Source: Herpetosiphonaceae bacterium
GTDB lineage: Bacteria; Chloroflexota; Chloroflexia; Chloroflexales; Kallotenuaceae
DNA: 53,827 nt
Assembly: GCA_036374795.1 (NCBI GenBank)
Contig: DASUTC010000094.1
Span: 1-53,827, forward strand
Direction: 5' to 3'
Part shown: positions 25,257-34,582 of the stretch, piece by piece
Position numbering within the stretch: position 1 is the first letter of the stretch
Layout: each line of letters starts with the position of its first letter
Made by a program: the position numbers and the translations under genes
The notes under the pieces: generated by a model
Databases searched by the model: none
What the model saw: only the letters and a program-made list of their open reading frames with translations
Told to the model about the DNA's origin: nothing

Positions 25257-26536
25257 GAGCGTTGCCTCTTTGCAAGCATCGATTCGTACTCCCGTTTGGT
25301 GCGCTTTGCGACGATCGGCCAGGCAAATGTTTTCTCGACGATGCCGACGCCGTCATTGCCCCAGCGCTGCCAGTGTGCGCGCAGATCCAGCGCCGTGCGG
25401 AGCGCCTGCGCCAGCGCGGCGACATCGCCGGGCGGCACGAGCAGCCCGTTGCGCCCCGGAAAGACCTTATCGGGAATGCCGCCCGCCGCGCTGGCAACGA
25501 TCGGCAGCCGGTGGATCATCGCCTCCAACGTCACCAGCGACGAGCCTTCGTACAGCGTCGGATGCACGAAGAGATCGACTTCTTCGTAGAGCGAGTGCAG
25601 CTCCGTATCGCTCAGCCCGCCGACGAAGACGACGTGCTCTGCGAGGCCCAGACGCGCAGCCTGCTGCTTGAGCGCCTCGGCCTCTTTGCCCGTACCCACC
25701 AGCAGCCACCTCCAGCGCTCTCCCAGCACGTCTCGCACCATCGCCAGCGCGTCGAGCAGGATGTGATAGCCTTTGTTGCGCTCAAGGCGGCTGACGCTCA
25801 GCAGCACGGGATCGGCGGCATCCAGGCCGAAGCGCGTGCAGAGCGCCGCGCGCTGCTGCGGATCGACAAAGCCCAGGCACTCATCCACATCGATCGCCGA
25901 GGGGATCACGACAACTTTGGCCGGATTGACGTTCAGATAGCGCGGCAGATCGTCCTGCGTACACGCATCGGTGGCGATCACCCGGTCGGCCTGCCGGTGG
26001 CCCCAGGAGTAGAGCGCCCGAAACGGAGCATAGGCCGCGCGCTTGCGCCAGTCGGGCGTGCGGTACTCTTCCAGGCCGTGCGGATTGGCGATGAACGGCA
26101 CCCGCCGCAGATCGGTATGTCGTCGCCGCTCGACGCCAAAGCCCAGCGCGCAGAGTCCCTGCGTATGCACCACATCCACCTGGCCCGCGTCGATCCGTGC
26201 CCGCGCAAGCCGACCCTCGTGGAGCGCAAAGAGCGGGTAGTTGATCTGCCGCCCGACGATCGCGTTGGGCCGCAGCAGCGGCGACGTGCGATCGTAGCGC
26301 AAAAAGGTTAGCGAGAGCGCCGTGGTGTCCAGCCTGGCGGCATCCAGAATCCGTTGCAGGCCCGTATGCTCGTCGTCGGGCGTGGGCGGCTCTCCGGCTA
26401 CCAGCATCACCTCGACGCCCTGGCGGACCAGATGCGTGACTAGATGGAAGACATGGCGCTCGATGCCGCCGAAGCCATGCAGCGGATAGACCGCGCGGGC
26501 CAGCATCAGCACGCGAATCGGCTGCTGTTCTCCCAT
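25253..26536 (-). CDS. Glycosyltransferase family 4
   Basis: 427 residues. A GT-B retaining glycosyltransferase: N-terminal VYPLHGFGGIERHVFHLVTH, central VVVIPSAIDVDECLGF, then the donor domain LLSVSRLERNKGYHILLDAL and the EX7E region LYEGSSLVTLEAMIHRLPIV ending AAGGIPDKV. It should transfer a sugar nucleotide-derived hexose on the cytoplasmic side. It is the middle gene of a three-gene operon with the GT87-like protein and a beta-propeller lipoprotein, probably for envelope or exopolysaccharide. Confidence 0.93.
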   Translation of the reverse strand: MGEQQPIRVLMLARAVYPLHGFGGIERHVFHLVTHLVRQGVEVMLVAGEPPTPDDEHTGLQRILDAARLDTTALSLTFLRYDRTSPLLRPNAIVGRQINYPLFALHEGRLARARIDAGQVDVVHTQGLCALGFGVERRRHTDLRRVPFIANPHGLEEYRTPDWRKRAAYAPFRALYSWGHRQADRVIATDACTQDDLPRYLNVNPAKVVVIPSAIDVDECLGFVDPQQRAALCTRFGLDAADPVLLSVSRLERNKGYHILLDALAMVRDVLGERWRWLLVGTGKEAEALKQQAARLGLAEHVVFVGGLSDTELHSLYEEVDLFVHPTLYEGSSLVTLEAMIHRLPIVASAAGGIPDKVFPGRNGLLVPPGDVAALAQALRTALDLRAHWQRWGNDGVGIVEKTFAWPIVAKRTKREYESMLAKRQRS

Positions 26537-26540
26537 GATG

Positions 26541-27926
26541 CTAGCGGCCCCAGCTCAGCGCAAGGCCATCTTCGCGATCAGGCCCCTTCCCGCCGAAGAC
26601 ATCCGGGATCAGGGCCGCAGGCTCGCTCCGGCCCGGCTGTGCGACGACCAGATCGCAGCGATCGGGCGGCTCGAACGAGCAGCGGAAGAAGGCCAGCGCG
26701 TCGCTGCCCGGCGACCACGCCGGAGCATCGCTGTTGGCAAGCTCCTGGTACTCGGCCCAGGCGTATTGCTGCTCGATGTTCGGGTCGAGCGACCGTGTGA
26801 GCAGTGTTATATCGCCGCGCGCGCTGCCGACCGTAAAAACGACCGCCTGGCGATTCGGCGAGGCGAAGGCATCCATGACGCCCGGCAGTTGGCCCAGGAA
26901 GGTCGAGCCGCCGTTGCGCGCGTCGGCGCGCTGCCAGATGCTGAAGTCGGTGAGCGCCTGGTAGCCGACAAAGGCGGGCGCGTAGATGAACGCGCCGGTC
27001 GCGTCCCACACGGGCGTGAAGAGCAGATGCTCCAGCCGATCGGGCGGGATCTCTTCGCCTGGAATGCCGATCGGCGGCAGGCCCGGCGGCAGCGATCGAA
27101 TCACGCCCCAGTCGTTCTGTCCGAGCCAGTTGGTGAGCCGCACCTGCCCGCGCCGGGGATCGCCGGTAGCCTCGGTGACGTATGCCAGCCGCTTGCTGTC
27201 GGGTGCCCACGCCGGATCGGCCCCCGTGGCGATCTTGAGCGGCGTGCCGCCTGGCAGCTCAACCGTCCAGATCTCGCCGCTGCCGCGCCGCGCGGGATCG
27301 TCACCCCGCTCAAACGCGATCTTCGAGCCGTCATCGGCCCACTGTGGCGAGACAATCCCCGATTGCTCTGCAATCCGCCGAATGTTGCTGCCGTCCGCCG
27401 CCGCGAGATACAGGCCATCGTCGCGGATGAACGCGATCTGGGTGCCGTCGCGCGAGAACTGAACATCACGACCGTTCTCGATCAGCCGCCGCACCGCGCC
27501 GGTCTGTGGCTGGTAGGCGTAAATATCGCCGTCGCGGACGAAGGCCAGCGTGCCGCTCAGGTCGGGCCGGATCGCGATGCCGTCCGGTGTGGTGCCTGGG
27601 GCTGGCAGCGGCGTGGGCTGCCCCGGCGTTGCGGTTGCCGAAGGCACTGCGGTGCTGGTGGCTGCTGCCGTCGGCTGGGCGGTCGGCGTGGCTAAGGCCG
27701 CTGTGGTCTGCGTCGCGGGCGCGGGTGTATCCGTCGCAACTGCCGCGACAGGCGTCGGCACGAACGTGGCGGTGGGAGCGTCAGGTGTCGCGGTCGGCTG
27801 CGTGGTGGGAGCGGCTCCTGTCGTCGCGCTGGGCGTCGCCGCCGCGCCGATCTCCGGGCCTGCACCACCGCAGGCCGTGAGCAGCGCGATCATGAGCAAA
27901 AGAATGATTGAACCGATTGGTTTCAT
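26541..27926 (-). CDS. TolB-like beta-propeller lipoprotein
   Basis: 461 residues. The signal peptide ends in LLTAC with Cys19, so it is a lipoprotein. Residues about 25-120 are a Thr/Ala/Pro-rich linker made of loose TATP/TAAP repeats. Then come WD40-like PD40/TolB propeller blades (SGTLAFVRDGDIYAY, VQFSRDGTQIAFIRDDGLYL, SPQWADDGSKIAFERG, DPAWAPDSKRLAYVTEA and others). It probably binds a protein or glycan outside the membrane. Start ATG at 27924-27926. It leads the operon; the GT4 gene begins four bases after its stop. Confidence 0.85.
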   Translation of the reverse strand: MKPIGSIILLLMIALLTACGGAGPEIGAAATPSATTGAAPTTQPTATPDAPTATFVPTPVAAVATDTPAPATQTTAALATPTAQPTAAATSTAVPSATATPGQPTPLPAPGTTPDGIAIRPDLSGTLAFVRDGDIYAYQPQTGAVRRLIENGRDVQFSRDGTQIAFIRDDGLYLAAADGSNIRRIAEQSGIVSPQWADDGSKIAFERGDDPARRGSGEIWTVELPGGTPLKIATGADPAWAPDSKRLAYVTEATGDPRRGQVRLTNWLGQNDWGVIRSLPPGLPPIGIPGEEIPPDRLEHLLFTPVWDATGAFIYAPAFVGYQALTDFSIWQRADARNGGSTFLGQLPGVMDAFASPNRQAVVFTVGSARGDITLLTRSLDPNIEQQYAWAEYQELANSDAPAWSPGSDALAFFRCSFEPPDRCDLVVAQPGRSEPAALIPDVFGGKGPDREDGLALSWGR

Positions 27927-28027
27927 GGCAATCCTTGTATCGCAGGATCGATCGTCGGCCTCTGAGCCCAACATGTCGATGTTCGACGTTGGCTTGAGCG
28001 AGATGAACATGCTGCGACATCATGGGC

Positions 28028-28056
28028 ATGGTAGAGCAAGCAAGGTTGACCGTCAA
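28028..28056 (-). promoter_or_regulatory. Promoter of the glycosyltransferase operon
   Basis: On the minus strand TTGACG (28051-28056) and TACCAT (28028-28033) are 17 bases apart, about 100 bases before the lipoprotein start. Confidence 0.45.
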
Positions 28057-28073
28057 GCGACCCGCCAATCGAT

Positions 28074-28102
28074 TTGACAACAGCGATGCCGCGTGATACA
28101 CT
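28074..28102 (+). promoter_or_regulatory. Promoter of the tRNA-Ala pair
   Basis: TTGACA (28074-28079) and TACACT (28097-28102) are separated by 17 bases, 20 bases before the first tRNA. Confidence 0.7.
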
Positions 28103-28122
28103 TCCATCCCGTCACGGGGCAA

Positions 28123-28198
<76 letters not shown>

Positions 28199-28225
28199 GA
28201 ACCCTTTACAGCGAAATGCATTTGT

Positions 28226-28301
28226 GGGGCTGTAGCTCAGCTGGGAGAGCACAACACTGGCAGTGTTGGGGTCAGGGGTTCGAGCCCCCTCAGCTCCACC
28301 A
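28226..28301 (+). tRNA. tRNA-Ala (GGC)
   Basis: Full cloverleaf: acceptor GGGGCTG/CAGCTCC, D-arm GCTC/GAGC, anticodon arm CAACA-CTGGCAG-TGTTG giving anticodon GGC, T-arm AGGGG-TTCGAGC-CCCCT, discriminator A, encoded CCA. It is co-transcribed with the tRNA 27 bases upstream. Confidence 0.96.
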
Positions 28302-28308
28302 CCGTAAG

Positions 28309-28346
28309 ACGATCAGGAGTTCCAACTCCTGGTCGTTTTTGTTTTT
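28309..28346 (+). terminator. Terminator of the tRNA-Ala operon
   Basis: ACGATCAGGAGTT and AACTCCTGGTCGT form a 13-bp stem (one G-T pair) with a CC loop, followed by TTTTGTTTTT. Confidence 0.92.
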
Positions 28347-28403
28347 ATGCGCGCCTGTGTAGAATAATCGGCACAGGCGCTTTTTCGTGTTCAGGAACGG
28401 ATT

Positions 28404-28550
28404 ATGGCCGATAGGCAGCTCTTATCGTTGAGCGAGGCGGCGGAAAAATATAACGTGCCGCTCGCCACCCTCAGGACGGCGGTGCAGCGTCTCGATCCGG
28501 CGCTACCTGGACGCACTGGCGCACGGACTGATCGCGCGAGGGGTAGGTGA
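28404..28550 (+). CDS. Short helix-turn-helix ORF, probably truncated
   Basis: A 48-residue frame starting at ATG 28404 after AGGAACGG. Residues 5-30, QLLSLSEAAEKYNVPLATLR followed by TAVQRL, match the N-terminal HTH of excisionase/MerR-type small DNA-binding proteins. After residue 30 the pattern breaks off into an Arg/Gly-rich tail unlike the usual wing and GGRW segment. I read it as a truncated or frame-disrupted remnant just behind the tRNA terminator; a small functional peptide cannot be excluded. Confidence 0.4.
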   Translation: MADRQLLSLSEAAEKYNVPLATLRTAVQRLDPALPGRTGARTDRARGR

Positions 28551-28627
28551 GATCAGGTGCGATCACCAGCCGCAACCATGACCCGGCTAACAGCGTCAGT
28601 ATGTCTATAGATCGCTCTGGCATAGCG

Positions 28628-28656
28628 TTGACGCCGCCTGGGGGGTACACTATACT
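28628..28656 (+). promoter_or_regulatory. Promoter of the peptide-type ABC transporter operon
   Basis: TTGACG (28628-28633) and TATACT (28651-28656) are 17 bases apart. The leader to the first start codon is about 180 bases and has no recognised riboswitch. Confidence 0.65.
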
Positions 28657-28841
28657 ACAGCCAATTCTTCTCAGCGATGAAATAACGTCGTCGCGTGGCC
28701 CCTGTCATAGCAAGGGAGAAATTCCTACGCCTCTTTTACGGCCAAAGCCCCGTGTCTTATGCTCCAAAGTTACCGTATACTCTTAGGTAGCTCTGGAAAC
28801 AACAGTCTGGTTGCCCTCGTTTGTGAAAGGGTTTTGCATCG

Positions 28842-30482
28842 ATGACCGTACCGCGTCTCCGCACATTTCACGCTGCATTGCTGCTCGTAGCAGCAGTACT
28901 GGTACTACTTACCGCATGTGGCACGCCAGCGCCCGCAGCCTCCAATGGAACTGGGCAGAAAACGTTGATCGTCGCGCTTCCCGGCGACATCGACACCTTC
29001 GATCCGGCGTTCACCGCAGGCAGCATCACATCGCAGACCACCATTCAGAACACATTCGACCAGCTGGAGCAGTATAAGCTCGTCGAAAAGACGACGGCGG
29101 ACGGCTATACATACTGGGTGGCCGATACCAACATGATCGAGCCGATGCTAGCGGCGAGCAGAACCGTCTCCGACGATGGGAAGACCGTCACCTGGAAGCT
29201 GCGCGACAACATTACCTATCACGACGGCAAGGCGGTTGCGGCCAACGATATTGTCGGCGGCTATCGACGAATCTTCGAGGCCGGAGGCAGCGCCTTTTTC
29301 CTGCTGAACATGGGCGGCGTCATGAGCGCCGACTACTTCTCGGCACCTGACGATAAAACGGTGACAATGCGCATGGACTCGCCCAACGCGCTGGTGTTCA
29401 TGAACAACACGATGCACAACACATCGTCGATCAGCCCCGACTACCTCAAAAAAGTTGCGCCGCAGAACGATCCCTGGGCCAAACAAGAGCTTAAGAAAAC
29501 CCTGGCTCCCGGTAATGGCCCTTTCGTCTTCGAGCAATACAACCCAGGCGATCGAGTCGTGCTGCGGGCGTATCCCAACTACTACCAGGGCAAGCCCAGG
29601 CTCGACCGGGTGATCCTCAAGATCGTGCCGGATGCGACGCAGCGGCTGCTGCTGCTGAAGACCGGTGATGTGGACATGGTGCAGGAGCCGCCGGTCAAAG
29701 AGCTGGACGCGCTGAAGCAAGATCCGAATATTCGCGTGCTCTCGATCGAGACGACGCGCTCGGTGCATCTCCAGCTCAACAACACGATCGCGCCGTTCGA
29801 TAACAAGCTGGTGCGGCAGGCCGTTGCCTATGCCGTGCCCTACGACTCGATCGTCAACGATGTGTACAAGGGCTACGCGATCCGCTCGATGTCGCTTGTC
29901 ACCAAGGGCATGCCCGGCCACGATCCGTCCTTCTGGACCTACAATACCAACCTGGATCGCGCCAAAGAGCTGCTGTCGCAGGCTGGCTTCGCCAATGGCG
30001 CGGGCCTGCCGCCGATCAAGCTGTCGGTGCGGATCGGCAACGAGGAAGACGAGCGGACCGCCGTGATCGTCGCCAATAACCTCAAGCAGATCGGCATGAA
30101 CGTAACGATCGAGAAGCTGGCCTTTGCCGCGTTCAACGAGCAGCAGCAAGCGGGCAAGCTCCAGTTCTTCGTCGACAACTGGATCTCGTGGGTCAACGAT
30201 CCCTTCTATCATCTCTCGTGGCTGGCGCGCTCCGACAGCCCGACCAACTACAGCCGCTACAAGAACGACCGCGTCGACGCGCTGATCAAAGAGCATACGC
30301 TGGGCACCGACCAGCAGGCGCGGCTGGAGGCGGCCAGCGAGATCCAGAAGATCCTGGCCGAGGAGGTGTCGCACGTGTATCTGGTGCAGCCCAACTGGAA
30401 CGTGCCGATGCGCAAAAACGTGCAGGGCTACGCCTACCTGAACGACGAGCTGCCGCGCTTCTTCTACATGGATAAGCAGTAG
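28842..30482 (+). CDS. ABC transporter substrate-binding lipoprotein, SBP_bac_5 (dipeptide/oligopeptide type)
   Basis: 546 residues. The signal ends in LLTAC with Cys26, making it a lipoprotein. The mature part is a family 5 binding protein: DIDTFDPAFTAGS near the start, VTWKLRDNITYHDGKAVAAN, GNGPFVFEQYNPGDRVVLRA and FDNKLVRQAVAYAVPYDSIV. Family members bind peptides, nickel, sugars or other small molecules. Here two metabolic genes for amide/hydantoin-like chemistry end the same operon, so the ligand may not be a peptide. Confidence 0.93.
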   Translation: MTVPRLRTFHAALLLVAAVLVLLTACGTPAPAASNGTGQKTLIVALPGDIDTFDPAFTAGSITSQTTIQNTFDQLEQYKLVEKTTADGYTYWVADTNMIEPMLAASRTVSDDGKTVTWKLRDNITYHDGKAVAANDIVGGYRRIFEAGGSAFFLLNMGGVMSADYFSAPDDKTVTMRMDSPNALVFMNNTMHNTSSISPDYLKKVAPQNDPWAKQELKKTLAPGNGPFVFEQYNPGDRVVLRAYPNYYQGKPRLDRVILKIVPDATQRLLLLKTGDVDMVQEPPVKELDALKQDPNIRVLSIETTRSVHLQLNNTIAPFDNKLVRQAVAYAVPYDSIVNDVYKGYAIRSMSLVTKGMPGHDPSFWTYNTNLDRAKELLSQAGFANGAGLPPIKLSVRIGNEEDERTAVIVANNLKQIGMNVTIEKLAFAAFNEQQQAGKLQFFVDNWISWVNDPFYHLSWLARSDSPTNYSRYKNDRVDALIKEHTLGTDQQARLEAASEIQKILAEEVSHVYLVQPNWNVPMRKNVQGYAYLNDELPRFFYMDKQ

Positions 30483-30493
30483 AAGGGAGTGCT

Positions 30494-31513
30494 ATGCGTT
30501 TCGCTGGCTATGCCGTCCGCCGTCTGCTGTGGGTGATCCCGGTGCTGCTGGGTATCACCTTTATTACCTTTTTCCTGACGCGGATTCTGCCCGGCAACCC
30601 GATCGATCGGGTGGCGGGGCCGTACGTCAGCGCCGAGCAGCGCGAGCAGATGAAGCGCGAGGCGCGGCTGGACCGGCCCGTGGTCGAGCAGTTCTACCTG
30701 TACGTGCGCGATCTGGTCGTGTACCAGGATCTGGGCGTCTCCTACACTACGGCGCAGCCGGTGGCGGAGGATCTGCGCGAGCGCCTGCCCGTCTCGCTTG
30801 AGCTGACCACGCTCGGCATGCTGCTGGCGATCGGCCTGGCGCTGCCGATCGGGATTGCCAGCGCGGTGGCGAAGGATACCTGGATCGATCAGCTTGGCCG
30901 CGTGATCAGCGTGATCGGCGTGTCGATGCCGGTCTTCTGGCTGGGCCTGATCCTGCTGCAAGTCTTCTTCGTCAACCTGGGCTGGGCACCCGCGCCGCTG
31001 GGCCGTCTCTCGACCAGCCTGGTGGAGCCGGAGCGGATTACCGGCTGGCTGCTGATCGACGCCGCGCTGGTGGGCGACTGGCAGGTCTTCGCCTCGGCGG
31101 CGGCGCATCTCACGCTGCCGGTGCTGATCATCGCGTTTACGGCGCTGGCTCCGCTGGCGCGCATGACTCGCGCCGCGATGATCGACGCGCTTGAGTCCGA
31201 CTATGTTCGCACGGCGCGGGCGCTGGGCCTGCCCCGGCGGGTGATTATCTTCCAGCACGCCCTGAAAAACGCCCTGATCCCGATCCTGACGATGATCGCC
31301 GGAGTCTATGGCTACGCGCTGGGCGGCGAGGTGCTGGTCGAGCTGGTTTTTGCCTGGCCGGGCCTGGGCACGTACTCGTACAACGCGATCTTGTCGAGTG
31401 ATTTTCCTGCAATTCAGGGCTTTATCCTGCTGATCACCGTGGCCTATGTGCTCATCTACCTGCTGGTAGACCTGCTGATCGCGGCGATCGATCCGCGCGT
31501 GGAGTACGCATGA
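30494..31513 (+). CDS. ABC transporter permease, DppB/OppB type
   Basis: 339 residues with six membrane helices. It starts MRFAGYAVRRLLWVIPVLLG and has ITFFLTRILPGNPIDRVAG, typical of DppB/OppB, and the EAA-type loop YVRTARALGLPRRVIIFQHA near residue 236. It pairs with the following permease. It begins 11 bases after the binding protein gene, and its stop overlaps the next start as ATGA. Confidence 0.94.
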   Translation: MRFAGYAVRRLLWVIPVLLGITFITFFLTRILPGNPIDRVAGPYVSAEQREQMKREARLDRPVVEQFYLYVRDLVVYQDLGVSYTTAQPVAEDLRERLPVSLELTTLGMLLAIGLALPIGIASAVAKDTWIDQLGRVISVIGVSMPVFWLGLILLQVFFVNLGWAPAPLGRLSTSLVEPERITGWLLIDAALVGDWQVFASAAAHLTLPVLIIAFTALAPLARMTRAAMIDALESDYVRTARALGLPRRVIIFQHALKNALIPILTMIAGVYGYALGGEVLVELVFAWPGLGTYSYNAILSSDFPAIQGFILLITVAYVLIYLLVDLLIAAIDPRVEYA

Positions 31514-32415
31514 GCAACATTAACACGCTGCCGGCCGCGCCGCCGCTGGACGAGGATGATCTCGCGCCGCAGCAGGAGCGCCTGGCCGACGCCTGGTGGT
31601 CGCTGCGCCACAACGCCACCAGCATGGTTGGCCTGGTGTTATTGAGCGTGATCGTGTTGGCCGCGCTGCTCGCGCCGCTGCTCGCGCCATACGATCCGTA
31701 CGCGCTCGACATTGCCCGCGCGAACCTGCCGCCGAGCGGCAGCCATCCGTTCGGCACCGACCAGTTTGGGCATGACATCTTCTCGCGGGTGCTCTACGGC
31801 GCGCGGCTCGACCTGCTGATCGCGGTCGCGTCGGTCGCGGCCTCCGCCACGATCGGCAGCGTCCTGGGCGGCATCTCAGGCTACGTCGGGCGGTACGTGG
31901 ACGAGGCGCTGATGCGCGTTATGGACATGCTTCAGGCGTTTCCGCGCTTTATTTTCGCGATGGGCATCGCGTTTGCGCTCGGCCCGGGGCTGACCACGGT
32001 GATCGTCGCAACGGCGGCGCTGAACATACCGGGCTACGCGCGGCTGATGCGTAACCTGATCCTGAGCCTCAAGCAGACGCAGTACGCGCTCTCAGCGGTG
32101 GCGGTTGGCAACTCAGGGCCGCGCGTGCTCTTTCGCCATCTGTTTCCGAACGCGCTCGCGCCGATTCTGGTAACATCCACGCTGCAATCGGGCTGGGCGA
32201 TTCTGGAGGCGGCAGGGCTTAGCTTTATCGGGCTGGGCGTGGCGGTGCCCACCGCCGAGTGGGGCGTGATGATCGCGATGGGGCTGCAAGAGTTTTTGCA
32301 GGGTCACTGGTGGGTCTATACCTTCCCCGGCCTGGCGATCGGCGTGACCGTGCTGGCGTTTAATCTGATCGGCGACGGGCTGCAAGATATACTCGACCCA
32401 CGACGTAGGTCATAG
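31510..32415 (+). CDS. ABC transporter permease, DppC/OppC type
   Basis: 301 residues. The DppC/OppC features are an N-terminal cytoplasmic tail, then HPFGTDQFGHDIFSRVLYGA, the family's periplasmic signature, and the coupling loop LSAVAVGNSGPRVLFRHLFP near residue 195. The gene overlaps the preceding permease by four bases. The ATPase gene follows seven bases after the stop, so subunit production is coupled. Confidence 0.94.
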   Translation: MSNINTLPAAPPLDEDDLAPQQERLADAWWSLRHNATSMVGLVLLSVIVLAALLAPLLAPYDPYALDIARANLPPSGSHPFGTDQFGHDIFSRVLYGARLDLLIAVASVAASATIGSVLGGISGYVGRYVDEALMRVMDMLQAFPRFIFAMGIAFALGPGLTTVIVATAALNIPGYARLMRNLILSLKQTQYALSAVAVGNSGPRVLFRHLFPNALAPILVTSTLQSGWAILEAAGLSFIGLGVAVPTAEWGVMIAMGLQEFLQGHWWVYTFPGLAIGVTVLAFNLIGDGLQDILDPRRRS

Positions 32416-32421
32416 GTGCTC

Positions 32422-33453
32422 ATGCTAGAGATCGATCGAATACCGGGCGCTGCGGCGGACACACTGCCCGCGCCTGCGCTAACCACCGCGCCGCTGCTGT
32501 CTGTCAGGGGCTTGCAGACGCACTTCGCGACGCGCCGGGGCATCGTCAAGGTGCTGGACGGCCTGAGCTTCGACGTGCTGCCGGGGCAGATCATGGGCCT
32601 GGTGGGCGAAACCGGCTCCGGCAAGTCAGTGACGGGCGCATCGATCTTGCGCATCCTCAAAAAGCCCGGCAAGATCGTCGGCGGCGAGATCTGGCTCGGC
32701 GGGCGCAACCTGCGGGCGCTCTCCGAGGCGGCGATGGACGAGGTGCGCGGCAAAGAGATCGCGATGATCTTTCAAAATCCGCGCGCGGCGCTGAATCCGC
32801 TGCTGACGATCGGCGAGCTGCTGACGCAGGTGGTGCGCTATCGCCGGGGGCTGGGCGCTGCCGAGGCGCGGCAGGAGGCGCTGCGGCTGCTGAACAGCGT
32901 TCACATCCCCGATCCTGCCTTACGAATGCGGGCCTATCCGCACCAGCTTTCGGGCGGCATGTGCCAGCGGGTGATGATCGCGCTGGCGCTCTCGTGCAAT
33001 CCGCAGTTGTTGATCGCCGACGAGCCGACGACCGGCCTGGACGTGACGACGCAGTATCAGGTCGTCCGCCTGCTGAAGGAGCTGCGCGAGACACGCGGCA
33101 CGGCGCAGATCGTGATCACCCACGACCTGGGCATGGCCGCCGAGCTATGCGACATCATTGCGGTGATGTACGCGGGCGAGATCGTCGAGCTGGCGACCGT
33201 GGCCGAGATCTTTTCGCAGCCGCGCCACCCGTACACCCAGGGATTGCTGCGCTCGCGTCCAAAGCTGGGCCAGACGGACATGCTGCCGGTGATTCCCGGC
33301 AACGTGCCCGATCCGCTGCGGCCTCCGAGCGGCTGCCGCTTCCACCCGCGCTGCCCGCTTGCAACCGAGGTCTGCCAGCGGACGGTGCCGCGCAAAGAGA
33401 CGATCGGCGCGGGTCACGAGGTGGCCTGTCATCACTGGGAGCGAGCCGCATGA
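32422..33453 (+). CDS. ABC transporter ATPase, DppD/OppD type
   Basis: 343 residues. Walker A GETGSGKS, signature LSGGMCQR, Walker [13 protein letters not shown] and the H-loop ITHDLGM are all present. The C-terminal oligo/dipeptide extension carries the cysteine motif [15 protein letters not shown], which in relatives can bind an Fe-S cluster. The ATG at 32422 is preferred over the GTG at 32416 only by codon type. Its stop overlaps the next ATPase start (ATGA). Confidence 0.94.
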   Translation: MLEIDRIPGAAADTLPAPALTTAPLLSVRGLQTHFATRRGIVKVLDGLSFDVLPGQIMGLVGETGSGKSVTGASILRILKKPGKIVGGEIWLGGRNLRALSEAAMDEVRGKEIAMIFQNPRAALNPLLTIGELLTQVVRYRRGLGAAEARQEALRLLNSVHIPDPALRMRAYPHQLSGGMCQRVMIALALSCNPQLLIADEPTTGLDVTTQYQVVRLLKELRETRGTAQIVITHDLGMAAELCDIIAVMYAGEIVELATVAEIFSQPRHPYTQGLLRSRPKLGQTDMLPVIPGNVPDPLRPPSGCRFHPRCPLATEVCQRTVPRKETIGAGHEVACHHWERAA

Positions 33454-34454
33454 TCGCAGCGCAGCCAGCGACGCAGACAGCCGAGGCGCTGCTCACGGTA
33501 GAGGGCCTGACCAAATATTATCCGGTGCGCAAAGGCATGCGTGCCAGGGTCTATGTGCGGGCCGTGGATGGCGTCTCGTTCACGATCCGGCCCGGCGAGA
33601 CGCTGGGCCTGGTCGGCGAGAGCGGCAGCGGCAAATCCACGATCGGGCGCTGCATCCTGCGGCTGGAGGAGCCGACGGCGGGCCGCATCTGGTTTGCGGG
33701 CCAGGAGGTGACGGGCCTCGCGCCACGAGCGCTCCGGGCGATGCGCCGTCATGCGCAGATCGTCTTTCAAGATCCCTACGACGCGCTCAACCCGCGCATG
33801 ACCGTGAGCGAGCTGGTGACGGAGCCGCTGCTGCTGCATAAGCTCTGCTCCCGCCGCGAGGCCAGCGAGCGCGCTAAAGATCTGCTCGCCAAAGTTGGCC
33901 TGAAGCAGGTCTACCTCAATCGCTACCCGCACCAGCTTTCGGGCGGGCAGAACCAGCGCGTCGGCATCGCGCGGGCGCTGGCGACCGGGCCGCGCCTGCT
34001 GGTGCTGGACGAGCCGACCTCGGCGCTGGATGTTTCGGTGCAGGCGAAGCTGCTCAATCTGCTGGGCCAGCTTCAGGCCGATCTTGGCCTGAGCTATCTG
34101 TTCATCTCTCACGATCTGGCTGTCGTCAACTATCTGGCTGCCCGCGTTGCGGTCTTGTATCTGGGCCAGATTGTAGAAATTGGTACTCGTAATGCATTGT
34201 TTGCCACCCCCCGCCACCCCTACACGCAAGCGCTTATGTCGGCGCTGCCGAGCGAGACACCGGAGCAGCCGCGCCAGCGGATCGTGCTGGCAGGTGAGAT
34301 CCCTTCGGCGATCAACCCACCCCAGGGCTGCCGCCTTGCTTCCCGCTGCCCGTACGCGACGAGCGCATGCCGCGAGCTGCCTCAGCCGCTCCGCCCAATT
34401 GAGGCCGAGCATCTGGTTGCATGCCACCGCGCGCTGGCAGGTGAGCTGCCATAG
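33450..34454 (+). CDS. ABC transporter ATPase, DppF/OppF type
   Basis: 334 residues. Walker A GESGSGKS, signature LSGGQNQR, Walker [13 protein letters not shown] and H-loop ISHDLAV are present, with the C-terminal [15 protein letters not shown] motif. Its frame stays open for 163 codons upstream inside the DppD gene, but the ATG at 33450 overlapping the previous stop is where family similarity begins. It completes a five-part importer. Confidence 0.95.
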   Translation: MIAAQPATQTAEALLTVEGLTKYYPVRKGMRARVYVRAVDGVSFTIRPGETLGLVGESGSGKSTIGRCILRLEEPTAGRIWFAGQEVTGLAPRALRAMRRHAQIVFQDPYDALNPRMTVSELVTEPLLLHKLCSRREASERAKDLLAKVGLKQVYLNRYPHQLSGGQNQRVGIARALATGPRLLVLDEPTSALDVSVQAKLLNLLGQLQADLGLSYLFISHDLAVVNYLAARVAVLYLGQIVEIGTRNALFATPRHPYTQALMSALPSETPEQPRQRIVLAGEIPSAINPPQGCRLASRCPYATSACRELPQPLRPIEAEHLVACHRALAGELP

Positions 34455-34582
34455 CTCATTCGATTGGATCCCTCCAGCGATCCATAGCGAAGTGACATCG
34501 CCGCTCTATGCCGCCGATGATCCCGGTCATCTGCCAAGAACACACAGATCCGCTATACGCCGTTCCCAAAGGAGCAAGATAC

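Noticed and set aside
24123-25589. Long open frame on the plus strand (488 codons) opposite the glycosyltransferase genes
   Set aside because: It is a GC-driven antisense shadow rich in Arg, Gln and Asp with no family pattern, while the minus strand encodes two clear glycosyltransferases.
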